Under the pieces are notes generated by a model, which saw only the letters and a list, made by a program, of their open reading frames with translations, was not told where the DNA came from and did no database searches. A stretch of DNA of 64,000 nt from JAVVHH01 sp963835135 (GTDB lineage Bacteria; Pseudomonadota; Alphaproteobacteria; Acetobacterales; Acetobacteraceae), in the NCBI GenBank assembly GCA_963835135.1, contig CAWIEF010000005.1, forward strand, positions 62,001 to 126,000, read 5' to 3'. Position numbers and translations under genes: made by a program. Below, one piece after another: positions 6,817 to 15,517 of the stretch. How positions within the stretch are numbered: the stretch's first letter is position 1; every line of letters begins with the position of its first letter.

Positions 6817-8319
6817 TCATGCCGGCCGCCCGGGGATGCGGTGGCGGTAGGCCAGCGCCTCGGCCACGTCGGCCCGGCGCACCAGATCAGCCTCCGCCAG
6901 ATCCGCGATCGTCCGCGCCACCCGGAGCACGCGCGTGAAGCCGCGCGCCGACAGGCGCAATCTGTCGGACGCTTGCTCGGCCAGCGCCCTCGCCTCAGCG
7001 TGCAGCGCGATCGTGCCGATCTCCGCCTCCGCGTTGGTCCGCGCGCCCTTCTGGCCCGAGCGGGCATGCTGCCGGTCCCGCGCGGCGCGGACCCGCAGCA
7101 TGACCGTCTCGCTCGCCTCGCCCGGCGGTGCGCGCGACAGCTCCGCCGGCGGCACCGGCTGCACGTGCACGACCAGGTCCATGCGGTCGAGCAGCGGGCC
7201 GCTGATCCGGCCCAGGTAATCCTCGCCGCAGCGGGGCGCCTTGTTGCACTCGCGCGCCGCGTCGCCGAGATGGCCGCAGCGGCACGGGTTCATCGCCGTG
7301 ATGAGCTGAAACCGCGCGGGGTAGGTCACGTGCGCGGCCGCGCGTGACACCGTCGTCCGGCCGCTCTCGAGCGGCTGCCGCAGCGCCTCGATCGCCTGGC
7401 GCGGAAACTCCGGCAACTCGTCCAGGAACAGCACGCCGCGGTGCGCCAGGCTGACCTCGCCGGGCTTGGCCCGCGCGCCCCCACCCGCGAGCGCCGCCTG
7501 CGAGGCGCCATGATGCGGCTCGCGGAACGGCGGCCGCAACACGAGCCGCCCGCCCTCCAACAACCCGGCCACCGAGTGGATCATGCTGACCTCCAGCGCC
7601 TCGACCGGCGCCAGGTCCGGCAGCAGCGGCGGCAGCCGCGCGGCCAGCATGCTCTTGCCTGCCCCGGGCGGCCCGACCAGCATGAGGTTGTGCCCACCCG
7701 CCGCCGCGATCTCCAAAGCCCGCTTCGCGGTCTCCATGCCGCGCACCTCCGACAGATCGGGGAACCGCTCCGCCTCCTGGGTCCCGGCCGCGTCGGGCGG
7801 CGACAGGATCTGCGTGCCGCGGAAATGATTGACCAGCGAGAGCAGGTCGGGTGCGGCAAGCACCTCGATACGCCCCGCCCATGCCGCCTCGCCCCCCTGC
7901 ACCGCCGGACAGATCAGGCCCAGGCCCCGCTCGCTCGCCGCCATCGCCGCCGGCAGCACGCCCGATACCGCGCTGACGCTGCCATCCAGCGACAGCTCGC
8001 CCAAGGCGGCATACTCGCCCGTCTCCTCGCGCGGCAGCACGTCCATCGCGGCCAGCACCGCCAGCGCGATCGGCAGGTCGAAATGGCTGCCCTCCTTCAG
8101 CAGGTCGGCCGGCGCCAGGTTGATCAGCACGCGCTTGGGCGGCAGCGACAGGCCCATGGCGGTCAGCGCCGCCCGCACCCGCTCGCGCGCCTCGCCCACC
8201 GCCTTGTCCGGCAGCCCGACCACCAGGAATGCCGGCAGGCCGGACGAAATCTGCACCTGGACTTCGACGGGAACCGCTTCGATGCCGCTGAACGCAAACG
8301 AAAGGATGCGGGCGATCAT
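6817..8319 (-). CDS. comM: YifB/ComM family Mg-chelatase-like AAA+ ATPase
   Basis: ComM is a hexameric helicase that promotes branch migration during natural transformation in other bacteria. The 500-residue protein starts MIARILSFAFSGIEAVPVEV and has the N-terminal Lon-protease-like domain (FDLPIALAVLAAM). It then shows Walker A GPPGAGKSML, Walker B GVLFLDELPEF, sensor AMNPCRCGH and the C-terminal lid. Its ATG overlaps the stop of the histone-deacetylase-like gene (ATGA). Other competence genes are not in the window apart from a ComEA-like protein at 41 kb. Confidence 0.93.
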   Translation of the reverse strand: MIARILSFAFSGIEAVPVEVQVQISSGLPAFLVVGLPDKAVGEARERVRAALTAMGLSLPPKRVLINLAPADLLKEGSHFDLPIALAVLAAMDVLPREETGEYAALGELSLDGSVSAVSGVLPAAMAASERGLGLICPAVQGGEAAWAGRIEVLAAPDLLSLVNHFRGTQILSPPDAAGTQEAERFPDLSEVRGMETAKRALEIAAAGGHNLMLVGPPGAGKSMLAARLPPLLPDLAPVEALEVSMIHSVAGLLEGGRLVLRPPFREPHHGASQAALAGGGARAKPGEVSLAHRGVLFLDELPEFPRQAIEALRQPLESGRTTVSRAAAHVTYPARFQLITAMNPCRCGHLGDAARECNKAPRCGEDYLGRISGPLLDRMDLVVHVQPVPPAELSRAPPGEASETVMLRVRAARDRQHARSGQKGARTNAEAEIGTIALHAEARALAEQASDRLRLSARGFTRVLRVARTIADLAEADLVRRADVAEALAYRHRIPGRPA

Positions 8320-9347
8320 CGGCCGTAGGCGGTGAGGAAACGCTGCAACAACGTCCCGAGCCGCTCGGTGTCGTAGCCGCCTTCCTGGATGATCGCGCTC
8401 GGCAGGCGCAGGCGCGCGATGCGCTCGCCGGCCCGGGCAAAGCCGTCCGCGGTGACGGACAGAAAGTGCAGCGGCTCGTGCTCGGACGCGTCGAACCCCA
8501 GGCTCAGCACCAGCGCATCCGGCGCGAACCGGCTCACGGCGGCCAGTCCCGTGTCGAGCGCCTCGAGCCACGCGGCATCGCGGCTGCCGCGCTCGAGCGG
8601 CAGGTTCAGGGTGCAGCCCGCGCCATCGCCCTCCCCGCGCTCGCCGGCATGGCCGACATACCACGGATAGTAACCGGCGGGGTCGCCGTGGATGGAACAG
8701 AACAGCACGTCGTCGCGGGTCCAGAACGCGCCCTGCGTGCCGTTGCCATGATGGCTGTCGATGTCCAGGACCGCGACCCGGGCCGCTCCGGCCCGGCGCA
8801 GATGTTCCGCCGCAACCGCCGCGTTGTTGATGTAGCAATGCCCGCCCGCCCGCGCCGGATAGGCGTGATGGCCCGGCGGGCGCACCAGCGCATAGGCCGA
8901 CCGGCCCGCCGCCGCCGCATCGGCCGCCGCCACCGCACAGGACGCGGCGGACACGGCCGCCGCCCACGTATGCGCCCCGATCGGACAGGCGGTGTCGGCC
9001 GAGAACCAGCCGGCCTGAGCGACGATGCCCGCGCCGGGCTGCGCGCCGTGGGCGAGCATCTCCGGCGACGGATGCATGTTCGCCACCACCTCCGGCCCCG
9101 CCCCCTCCATGCGGGACCACGCGGCATGGGCCGTGCGCAGATAGGTGAGATACGCGCGCCCGTGCACCGCCTCGAGCGCGCCCTCTGCCAGAGCGGGCGG
9201 CGCGCGCGGGCTCAGCCCGAGTGCCGCGACCCCTTCGAGCAGCGATAGCGCGCGCGCCGGTCCCTCGAAGTTCTGCCGCAGCAGGCCGCGTTGCAGGAAG
9301 AAGCCCGGCGTGTGCTGGAGCTGCACATCGTCCCAGAACACGTCCAC
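8316..9347 (-). CDS. Histone deacetylase family protein (acetylpolyamine amidohydrolase-like)
   Basis: A zinc-dependent deacetylase of about 343 residues with all class motifs: PPGHHA, GHCYINNAAVAAEHL, the DIDSHHGNGTQGAF metal/catalytic block, GFDASEHEP and EGGYD. Bacterial relatives remove acetyl groups from polyamines or other small amines; which one here is unknown. Starts near this end are GTG codons at 9347 and 9341, both in frame and before FWDDVQLQHTPG; the exact choice is uncertain and no strong ribosome-binding site is visible. It starts about 20 bases after the lipoprotein gene and ends overlapping comM. Confidence 0.88.
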   Translation of the reverse strand: MDVFWDDVQLQHTPGFFLQRGLLRQNFEGPARALSLLEGVAALGLSPRAPPALAEGALEAVHGRAYLTYLRTAHAAWSRMEGAGPEVVANMHPSPEMLAHGAQPGAGIVAQAGWFSADTACPIGAHTWAAAVSAASCAVAAADAAAAGRSAYALVRPPGHHAYPARAGGHCYINNAAVAAEHLRRAGAARVAVLDIDSHHGNGTQGAFWTRDDVLFCSIHGDPAGYYPWYVGHAGERGEGDGAGCTLNLPLERGSRDAAWLEALDTGLAAVSRFAPDALVLSLGFDASEHEPLHFLSVTADGFARAGERIARLRLPSAIIQEGGYDTERLGTLLQRFLTAYGR

Positions 9348-9367
9348 GTCGCTGGCCCGCCTGCCGG

Positions 9368-10030
9368 TTAGTAGCCGATCGGCGTGCTGCGCAGCGCGTT
9401 CAACAGGTATGGCGTGGGCACGCCGTCCGGCGGCATGTTGTGCGCGGCCTGGAACGACTGGATCGCCTGCGCCGTGTCGGGGCCGTCGACGCCGTCCGGC
9501 CGGCCGGCGTAGTAGCGCTGGCGGCGAAGCTCTACCTGGATGTCGCGCACCAGCGGGTCGCGCGCCACCACGGGATACGGCGCCGGCTGGTAGGCGACCA
9601 CTGCAGGCGCCAGTCCAGGCACCTGGTTGCCCGCCGCATACATGCACTGCGCATAGACATTGTCGTATTGCGCCTGGATGCCGCCCTGCGCCCCGGCGCT
9701 CGACCCTGCCCCGATGCCGGCGCCGAGCCCCGCGCCCGTCGCCGCGCCGACGCCCGCGCCGCGCCCGCCGCCGATCGCCGCCCCCAGCCCGGCCCCGAGC
9801 ACCGTGCTCAGCACCGCGCCGCCCACCGCGCGGTTGTTCGCGGTCTGCGCCTGTCCGGCCACCTGATAGTTGGCCTGTGCCCGGCACTGATTGTCCTCGC
9901 TGACGAACTGGCTGTACGGCTTGTTGGGACCCGGCAGGACCTGGACCAGCGGGCCCATCGGCGGGGCCGCGCAGCCCGCCGCCAGGCCGACGGCAAGACA
10001 CAGACTCAACAACGCATGACGGTCCAGCAT
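9368..10030 (-). CDS. Lipoprotein with glycine-zipper and peptidoglycan-binding domains
   Basis: The 220-residue protein starts MLDRHALLSLCLAVG with a lipobox LAAGC (Cys 20), so it should be lipidated. A glycine-rich repeat region (GAGLGAAIGGG... GAGIGAG, about residues 77-115) resembles a glycine zipper. The C-terminal 60 residues (VRDIQVELRRQRYYAGRPDG ... IQSFQAAHNMPPDG) form a PG_binding_1 domain. AGGAG lies eight bases before the ATG. It is divergent from cysS and probably anchors outer membrane to the cell wall; that role is inference. Confidence 0.85.
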   Translation of the reverse strand: MLDRHALLSLCLAVGLAAGCAAPPMGPLVQVLPGPNKPYSQFVSEDNQCRAQANYQVAGQAQTANNRAVGGAVLSTVLGAGLGAAIGGGRGAGVGAATGAGLGAGIGAGSSAGAQGGIQAQYDNVYAQCMYAAGNQVPGLAPAVVAYQPAPYPVVARDPLVRDIQVELRRQRYYAGRPDGVDGPDTAQAIQSFQAAHNMPPDGVPTPYLLNALRSTPIGY

Positions 10031-10117
10031 GACCCTGCTCTCCTCGACGGTCCCACAGCACCATGGGTGGCGGCCAGCCATGTTGCAACGCCTCCCGCCC
10101 TGCATCAAACAAGCGTC

Positions 10118-11449
10118 ATGCCGCAGTTGACGCTCCACGACAGTATGACCCGCCGTCGCGAGGTCTTCGCGCCGATCGACCCTAGCCACGTGCGCCTCTA
10201 CGTGTGCGGCCCCACCGTCTACGACCTCGCCCATATCGGCAACGCCCGCACGCTGACCGTGTTCGACGTGCTGACCCGGCTGCTGCGGCACCTGTTCCCG
10301 CGCGTGACCTACGTCCGCAACATCACCGACGTCGACGACAAGATCAACGAGCGTGCCCGGACGAGCGGCGAGCCGATCGAGGCCGTGACCGCCCGCACCA
10401 CGGCCCAGTTCCACGCCGACATGGCCGCACTCGGCAACCTGCCGCCCGACCGCGAGCCGCGTGCGACTGAGCACATCGCCGAGATGATCGTCCTGATCGA
10501 GTGCATGATCGAGCGCGGACACGCTTATGTCGCAGAAGGCCACGCGCTGTTCGCGGTCGGCGCCTTCGAGAGTTACGGCAGACTGTCGGGCCGCAGTCCG
10601 GATGAGCTGCTGGCCGGCGCCCGGATCGACGTGGCTCCGTATAAGAGGGATGCCGGCGATTTCGTGCTGTGGAAGCCCTCCTCGCCGGAGCAGCCGGGCT
10701 GGGATTCGCCCTGGGGCAGGGGCCGACCAGGCTGGCACATCGAATGCAGCGCGATGGCCTGGACGTACCTCGGCGAGACCTTCGACATCCATGGCGGCGG
10801 CGGCGACCTCATCTTCCCGCACCATGAGAACGAGCGGGCGCAGAGCCTGTGCGCGCTGCCCGGCAGCGGCTTCGCCCGCGTTTGGATGCATGCCGGCATG
10901 CTGCTCTCCGGGCACGAGAAGATGTCGAAGTCGCTCGGCAACTTCTTCACCATCCGCGAAGTGCTGGAGCGCGCTCCGGCCGAGGCAGCGCGGCTGCTGC
11001 TGCTGCGCGCGCAATACCGCTCGACGCTCGAGTTCAGCTTCGACGGGCTGCGGGAGGCGCAGGGCGATCTGGACCGGTTCTACCGCGCCGCCGGCGATGC
11101 CGAGGCCGGCCAGGTACCCGAGACGGTGCTCGACGCGCTGTGCGACGACCTGAACACGCCGGAGGCGCTCGCGGCCATGCATGAGCTGGCCGGGCGGGCG
11201 CTGTCGGGGGACGCGGGGGCTGCGGCCGGGCTGAAGGCCGCTGGCGGCATGCTGGGCCTCCTGCAGCAACCGGATTGGTTCACCCGCGGGGTGGATGCGC
11301 CAGCGGTGGAGGCCGCCATCGCCGAGCGGATCGCCGCCCGCAAGGCGCGCGACTTCGCCCGCGCCGACGCCATCCGCGCCGAGTGGCTGGCCAAAGGCGT
11401 GGCCTTCGAGGACCGGCCGGGCGGCACGACCGAATGGCGGCGGGTGTGA
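10118..11449 (+). CDS. cysS: Cysteinyl-tRNA synthetase
   Basis: Charges tRNA-Cys. The 443-residue protein has the zinc cysteine C30 in YVCGPTVYD, the HIGN signature at 39-42, the GWHIECSAMA and HGGGGDLIFPHHENE blocks with further zinc ligands, and KMSKS in GHEKMSKSLGNF. The DALRxE-like C-terminal region ends in the standard AIRAEWLAKGVAFEDRPGGT. Codon 1 was chosen because MPQLTLHDSMTRRREVF matches family N-termini. The end overlaps the trmJ-like gene by up to 16 bases. Confidence 0.96.
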   Translation: MPQLTLHDSMTRRREVFAPIDPSHVRLYVCGPTVYDLAHIGNARTLTVFDVLTRLLRHLFPRVTYVRNITDVDDKINERARTSGEPIEAVTARTTAQFHADMAALGNLPPDREPRATEHIAEMIVLIECMIERGHAYVAEGHALFAVGAFESYGRLSGRSPDELLAGARIDVAPYKRDAGDFVLWKPSSPEQPGWDSPWGRGRPGWHIECSAMAWTYLGETFDIHGGGGDLIFPHHENERAQSLCALPGSGFARVWMHAGMLLSGHEKMSKSLGNFFTIREVLERAPAEAARLLLLRAQYRSTLEFSFDGLREAQGDLDRFYRAAGDAEAGQVPETVLDALCDDLNTPEALAAMHELAGRALSGDAGAAAGLKAAGGMLGLLQQPDWFTRGVDAPAVEAAIAERIAARKARDFARADAIRAEWLAKGVAFEDRPGGTTEWRRV

Positions 11450-12256
11450 CCGGCCGGGACGGCGGCGCCGATCTCCGCCCGATCCCCGGCAGCCCGGTCG
11501 TCATCCTGGTCCGCCCGCAACTGGCCGACAACATCGGCTCAGTCGCCCGTTGTATGGCCAATGGCGGGCTGTTCCATCTCCGCCTCGTCGCCCCCCGCGA
11601 CGGCTGGCCGCAAGACCGCGCCTGGCGCACCGCCTCGGGCGCCGACGCGATCCTCGAAGCGGCCACCCTCTACGACGCCGTCCCAGCCGCCGTCGCCGAC
11701 CTGCACCGCGTCTATGCCACCTGCCCGCGGCCGCGACACATCATCAAGCCCGTCCTGACCGCCCGCGCCGGGGCCGCCGACATCCGCGAGGCCGCCAGCC
11801 GCGACCTGGCCTGCGGCATCCTGTTCGGCCCCGAGCGCGCCGGGCTCGACAACGACGACATGGCCGCCGCCGACACTCTCATAAAGTATCCGCTCAACCC
11901 GGAGTTCGAACTCGCTCAACCTGGCCCAAGCCGTGATGGTGATGGCCTACGAGTGGTGGACCGCCACCGACCCGACCCCGCCGCGGGACTTGCTCACCCA
12001 CAAGACCCGGGTCGCCACCAAGGCCGAGCTGGACGGCCTACTCGAGCATCTCGTCGACCAACTCGACGCCTGCGGCTTCCTCCGCAACGCGCCCAAGCGG
12101 CCCGGCATGGTCCGCAACCTGCGGCACCTGTTCCAACGCGGCGAGATCACCGAGCAGGAGGTCCGCACGCTGCACGGCGTGGTCACCGGGCTGGCGCTGG
12201 GCCGCCGGCGACTGGGGCGGCTCGAGGAGGTGGAGCCGTCTACCCAGGAGGTGTGA
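11434..12256 (+). pseudogene. trmJ: tRNA/rRNA methyltransferase TrmJ-like, frameshifted
   Basis: SPOUT-class RNA 2'-O-methyltransferase (TrmJ family; methylates position 32 of tRNAs). The first frame gives VVILVRPQLADNIGSVARCM and GILFGPERAGLDNDD, then IKYPLNPEFE. After base 11908-11911 the expected SLNLAQAVMVMAYEWW continues one frame over to a stop at 12256. Removing one base in TTCGAACTCG would restore one open reading frame of about 270 residues. Because both halves are well preserved, a sequencing error or very recent mutation is likely. Starts may be ATG 11434 or GTG 11446, both overlapping the end of cysS. Confidence 0.82.
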
Positions 12257-12452
12257 GCTGCCGCGCCAGCCGGCGGGACAGCAGCCAGCCGATCAGGGCG
12301 GACGCCGGTCCGCCGATGCAGATGAGCAGGATGCCGATCGGCGCGCCCGCGAGCGCGAGCGTCATGCCGACGCCGAGCATCCCGCCCCCGATCAGCCCGC
12401 CGGAGACGCCGGACGCGATGCCGAGCCAGAGGATGTCGCCACGGGAGATCAT
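12240..12452 (-). CDS. Small two-helix membrane protein
   Basis: Unrecognised 70-residue protein, almost entirely two hydrophobic glycine-rich segments (about 8-32 and 36-58) followed by the basic stretch LLSRRLARQL. It overlaps the 3' end of trmJ by 17 bases on the opposite strand and overlaps the vapC-like gene by four bases (ATGA), so it may be translated from the toxin-antitoxin transcript. Coding status rests on the membrane pattern and tight packing. Confidence 0.5.
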   Translation of the reverse strand: MISRGDILWLGIASGVSGGLIGGGMLGVGMTLALAGAPIGILLICIGGPASALIGWLLSRRLARQLTPPG

Positions 12453-12850
12453 GAGGGCTGGCGTCCGACGAGAGTGACGAGATCCGTGTAGCGAGTCAGA
12501 ATGCGATCCGCGGTCAGTAGGATCGCAGGTTCCGCCAAGGCTTGCGCAACCAGGAAACGGTCAAATGGATCGCGATGGTGGTGCGGCAAGGCCGCTACCC
12601 TGAACGCGACACTGGACCGCACGGGCAGCTCGATAAACCCGGCCTCATGAGCGGCTGCCAAGACATCGTTCGCAACGGCATGAAAATGCTCGCGCTGCAG
12701 GCCAGCTTTTATCGCGAGTTCCCAAATACTTGCCGCGCTGAAAAGAATGGTGTTCGTGTCATCCTTGATGATCGAGAGCGCACGCATGTCGAGGCGAGCA
12801 GTGCCGCTTGTTGCCCAGAGCAGAATGTTTGTATCGAGCAGAACGCGCAT
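12449..12850 (-). CDS. vapC: VapC-type PIN-domain toxin
   Basis: The 133-residue protein has the PIN nuclease acidic set: D6 in LLDTNILLW, E43 in AASIWELAIK, D94 in HHRDPFDRFLVAQAL, and D115 in LLTADRIL. PIN toxins cleave RNA. It starts directly after the antitoxin stop (TGA followed at once by ATG), the usual toxin-antitoxin arrangement. Its base composition is visibly less GC-rich than its neighbours, consistent with transfer. Confidence 0.88.
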   Translation of the reverse strand: MRVLLDTNILLWATSGTARLDMRALSIIKDDTNTILFSAASIWELAIKAGLQREHFHAVANDVLAAAHEAGFIELPVRSSVAFRVAALPHHHRDPFDRFLVAQALAEPAILLTADRILTRYTDLVTLVGRQPS

Positions 12851-13087
12851 TCAGCGGCCTTCGAAAAGGTCCAGTAGATCATCGGGCAGGGGATCATCGA
12901 ATACGTCCAGATCATATCGGCCATCGAGCGTCCCTAGGCGACGGGGTGCCGGTTGCGCCGGGGTCATCGACACGAGGCGGGCAACTGGCTTACCGGCTCG
13001 TGCAATGACGACCTCCTCGCCGGCCTCGACCGCCTCGATGAGGCGGGACAGCTGGCTTTTCGCGGCGTGGATGTTCACGGTCTGCAT
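12851..13087 (-). CDS. Phd/YefM-type antitoxin
   Basis: The 78-residue protein begins MQTVNIHAAKSQLSRLIEAV, the typical Phd/YefM DNA-binding N-terminus, followed by GEEVVIARAGKPVARLV. The acidic C-terminus (LDVFDDPLPDDLLDLFEG) would bind the PIN toxin. It is first in the two-gene operon and probably represses its own promoter. Confidence 0.88.
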   Translation of the reverse strand: MQTVNIHAAKSQLSRLIEAVEAGEEVVIARAGKPVARLVSMTPAQPAPRRLGTLDGRYDLDVFDDPLPDDLLDLFEGR

Positions 13088-13092
13088 GGTTT

Positions 13093-13121
13093 AGCCTAGC
13101 TAAGTCTAGTAGACCGGGCAA
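13093..13121 (-). promoter_or_regulatory. Possible promoter of the toxin-antitoxin operon
   Basis: On the minus strand TTGCCC (13121-13116) and TAGGCT (13098-13093) are separated by 17 bases and end just before the antitoxin ATG. Repeated CTAG words in the spacer could be an operator, but symmetry is poor. Confidence 0.35.
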
Positions 13122-13126
13122 GATGT

Positions 13127-13155
13127 TTGACATCGGTGACGCTGGCGCGTAGAGC
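13127..13155 (+). promoter_or_regulatory. Possible promoter of rpsD
   Basis: A perfect TTGACA at 13127-13132 is followed after 17 bases by TAGAGC at 13150-13155. This would give rpsD a leader of about 105 bases. It is back to back with the toxin-antitoxin promoter. Confidence 0.45.
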
Positions 13156-13267
13156 CTGCCGCACTGCCGGGAACGAGGACATGCGATGGTCGCGTGCGCC
13201 CGCCGCAATGCGTTGCGGACTACCGGTGCAACAAGCCCGAATGCGGCATAGATGATGGAGACCGCGC

Positions 13268-13885
13268 ATGACCAAGCGCGCTGAAAGCAAATACAAGATC
13301 AATCGCCGCCTCGGCGTCAACCTCTGGGGCCGCGCCAAGTCGCCGATCAATAAGCGCGAGTATGGCCCCGGCCAGCACGGCCAGCGCCGCAAGCAGAAGC
13401 CGACCGATTTCGGCGTGCAGCTGATGGCCAAGCAGAAGCTGAAGGGCTATTACGGCAACATCGGCGAGAAGCAATTCCGCAAGTATTACGACGAGGCCGT
13501 GCGCCGCAAGGGCGACACCTCGGAGAACTTGATCGAGCTGCTCGAGCGCCGGTTGGATGCGGTGATCTACCGCATGAAGTTCGCCATCACGCCGTTCGCC
13601 GCCCGCCAGTTCGTCAACCACGGCCACATCCACGTCAACGGCAAGCGCGTCAACATTCCCAGCTTCCAGGTCAAGGACGGCGACGAGATCGAAGTCCGCG
13701 AGAAGAGCAAGCAGCTCGCCGTCGTGCTCGACAGTGCCCAGAGCGGCGAACGCGACGTCCCCGACTACATGGAAGTCGACCACCGCGCCATGAAGGGCCG
13801 CTTCGGCCGCGCCCCGAAGCTGACCGACGTGCCCTATCCGGTGACAATGGAGCCGAACCTCGTCGTCGAGTTCTACTCGCGGTAA
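13268..13885 (+). CDS. rpsD: 30S ribosomal protein S4
   Basis: S4 nucleates 30S assembly and contacts mRNA at the entry channel. The 205-residue product starts MTKRAESKYKINRRLGVNLWG, contains the S4 RNA-binding domain (RLDAVIYRMKF ... RQFVNHGHIHVNGKRVNIPS) and ends YPVTMEPNLVVEFYSR. TGGAG precedes the ATG by seven bases. It is alone in its transcription unit, as in many alphaproteobacteria, with a strong terminator after it. Confidence 0.98.
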   Translation: MTKRAESKYKINRRLGVNLWGRAKSPINKREYGPGQHGQRRKQKPTDFGVQLMAKQKLKGYYGNIGEKQFRKYYDEAVRRKGDTSENLIELLERRLDAVIYRMKFAITPFAARQFVNHGHIHVNGKRVNIPSFQVKDGDEIEVREKSKQLAVVLDSAQSGERDVPDYMEVDHRAMKGRFGRAPKLTDVPYPVTMEPNLVVEFYSR

Positions 13886-13926
13886 CCCTCTGTCGCTTCC
13901 GCTCGCGGTAAGGACACCCCACCCTG

Positions 13927-13956
13927 CCCTCTCCCGTCACCGGGAGAGGGTTTTTT
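13927..13956 (+). terminator. Intrinsic terminator after rpsD (family A repeat)
   Basis: A perfect ten-base stem CCCTCTCCCG/CGGGAGAGGG with a four-base loop is followed by six T. The stem is the family A repeat core, so the repeat has been used as, or arose from, a terminator. It ends 16 bases before the prfC ATG. Confidence 0.85.
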
Positions 13957-13972
13957 GTTGTATAGGCTTCGC

Positions 13973-15508
13973 ATGAACGCCGCCGAAGAAATCAACCGCC
14001 GCCGCACCTTCGCGATCATCTCGCATCCGGACGCCGGCAAGACGACCCTCACCGAGCGCCTGCTCCGCGCCGGCGGTGCGATCCAGCTCGCCGGCAACGT
14101 GCGCGCCAAGGGTGAGCGCCGCCGCACGCGGTCGGACTGGATGGGCATCGAGCGCGATCGTGGCATCTCCGTCGTCACCTCGGTCATGACCTTCGAATAC
14201 GGCGGCTGCGTGTTCAATTTGCTCGACACGCCGGGCCATGAGGACTTCTCCGAGGACACCTACCGCACCCTCACCGCCGTCGACTCGGCTGTGATGGTCA
14301 TCGACGCGGCGAAAGGGATTGAAGCGCGTACGCGAAAACTGTTCGAGATTTGCCGCCTGCGCGACATCCCGATCCTCACCTTCATCAATAAGATGGACCG
14401 CGAGGCCCGCGACCCGTTCGAGATCGTCGACGAGGTTGCCAATACCCTCGCGCTCGACACCGCGCCGGTCACCTGGCCGGTCGGCCGCGCCAGCACCTTC
14501 GCCGGCACCTACGACGTCCGCACCCGCGATCTCCACCTCACCGAACCGCTCGAACAGAGTGACGCGCGCATGATCCAGCTCGGCGAGGAGCTCGAGCTGG
14601 TCCAGGCCGCGCTCCCCGAGTTCGACCGCGCCGCCTTCATGCAGGGCACGCTCACCCCCGTCTTCTTTGGCAGCGCGATCAAGGAGATCGGCGTCTCCGA
14701 CCTGCTCGACAGCCTCGTCGCCTTTGGCCCCTCCCCGCGCAACCAGCCCGCCGACAGCCGGGTCGTTGCCGCCACCGAGGACAAGCTGACCGCGCTGGTG
14801 TTCAAGATCCAGGCCAACATGGACCCCAACCATCGCGACCGCATTGCCTTCGCGCGCGTCTGCTCCGGCCGGCTCGAGCGCGGCATGCGGCTACGCCAGG
14901 TTCGCACCGGCAAGCAGATCCCGCTGCACGCTCCGCAGTTCTTCTTCGCCCGCGATCGCCAGATCGCCGAGGAGGCCTTCGCCGGCGACGTCGTCGGCAT
15001 CCCCAACCACGGCACGCTCCGCATCGGCGACACGCTGACCGAGGACGAGACGCTCAACTTCGTCGGCGTGCCGTATTTCGCGCCCGAGATCCTCCGCCGC
15101 GTCCGGCTCGACGACGCCATGAAGGCCAAGAAGCTGCGCCAGGCCTTGCAGGAACTGGCCGAGGAGGGCGTCGTCCAATTGTTCCGCCCGCAAGACGGCA
15201 GTCAGCCGATCGTCGGCGTGGTCGGCACGCTGCAGCTCGACGTGCTGCAGGCCCGGCTGCAAGGCGAATACGGCGTCTCCATCGGCTTCGAGCCGGTCCC
15301 CTACGCGCTCGCCCGTTGGATCGGCGGCGACAAGGCGGCCATCGCCCGCTTCCTCGGCGAAAACCGCTCCAGCATCGCCGACGACGTCGACGGCGACCCG
15401 GTCTATCTCGCCAGCTCCGCCTTCATGATGCGCCGGACCGCCGAAATGAATGCCGACCTCACTTTCCGCGACATAAAAGACGTGCGAGCCGAAATTCTAG
15501 CCGCATAA
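13973..15508 (+). CDS. prfC: Peptide chain release factor 3
   Basis: RF3 is the GTPase that recycles RF1/RF2 after termination. The 511 residues show G1 SHPDAGKTTLTE, G2 region RGISVVTSVMTF, G3 DTPGHEDF and G4 NKMDR, followed by the domain II/III blocks typical of RF3 and not EF-G (TLQLDVLQARLQGEYGV). ATG 13973 fits family N-termini (MNAAEEINRRRTFAIISHPDAG). An upstream TTG at 13955 would overlap the terminator and is unlikely. There is only a weak AGG before the start. Confidence 0.95.
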   Translation: MNAAEEINRRRTFAIISHPDAGKTTLTERLLRAGGAIQLAGNVRAKGERRRTRSDWMGIERDRGISVVTSVMTFEYGGCVFNLLDTPGHEDFSEDTYRTLTAVDSAVMVIDAAKGIEARTRKLFEICRLRDIPILTFINKMDREARDPFEIVDEVANTLALDTAPVTWPVGRASTFAGTYDVRTRDLHLTEPLEQSDARMIQLGEELELVQAALPEFDRAAFMQGTLTPVFFGSAIKEIGVSDLLDSLVAFGPSPRNQPADSRVVAATEDKLTALVFKIQANMDPNHRDRIAFARVCSGRLERGMRLRQVRTGKQIPLHAPQFFFARDRQIAEEAFAGDVVGIPNHGTLRIGDTLTEDETLNFVGVPYFAPEILRRVRLDDAMKAKKLRQALQELAEEGVVQLFRPQDGSQPIVGVVGTLQLDVLQARLQGEYGVSIGFEPVPYALARWIGGDKAAIARFLGENRSSIADDVDGDPVYLASSAFMMRRTAEMNADLTFRDIKDVRAEILAA

Positions 15509-15517
15509 GACCCCGCG

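Noticed and set aside
11908..11911. Programmed frameshifting as explanation for trmJ
   Set aside because: No slippery sequence, stimulatory structure or stop codon context is evident, and similar single-base shifts recur in unrelated genes.
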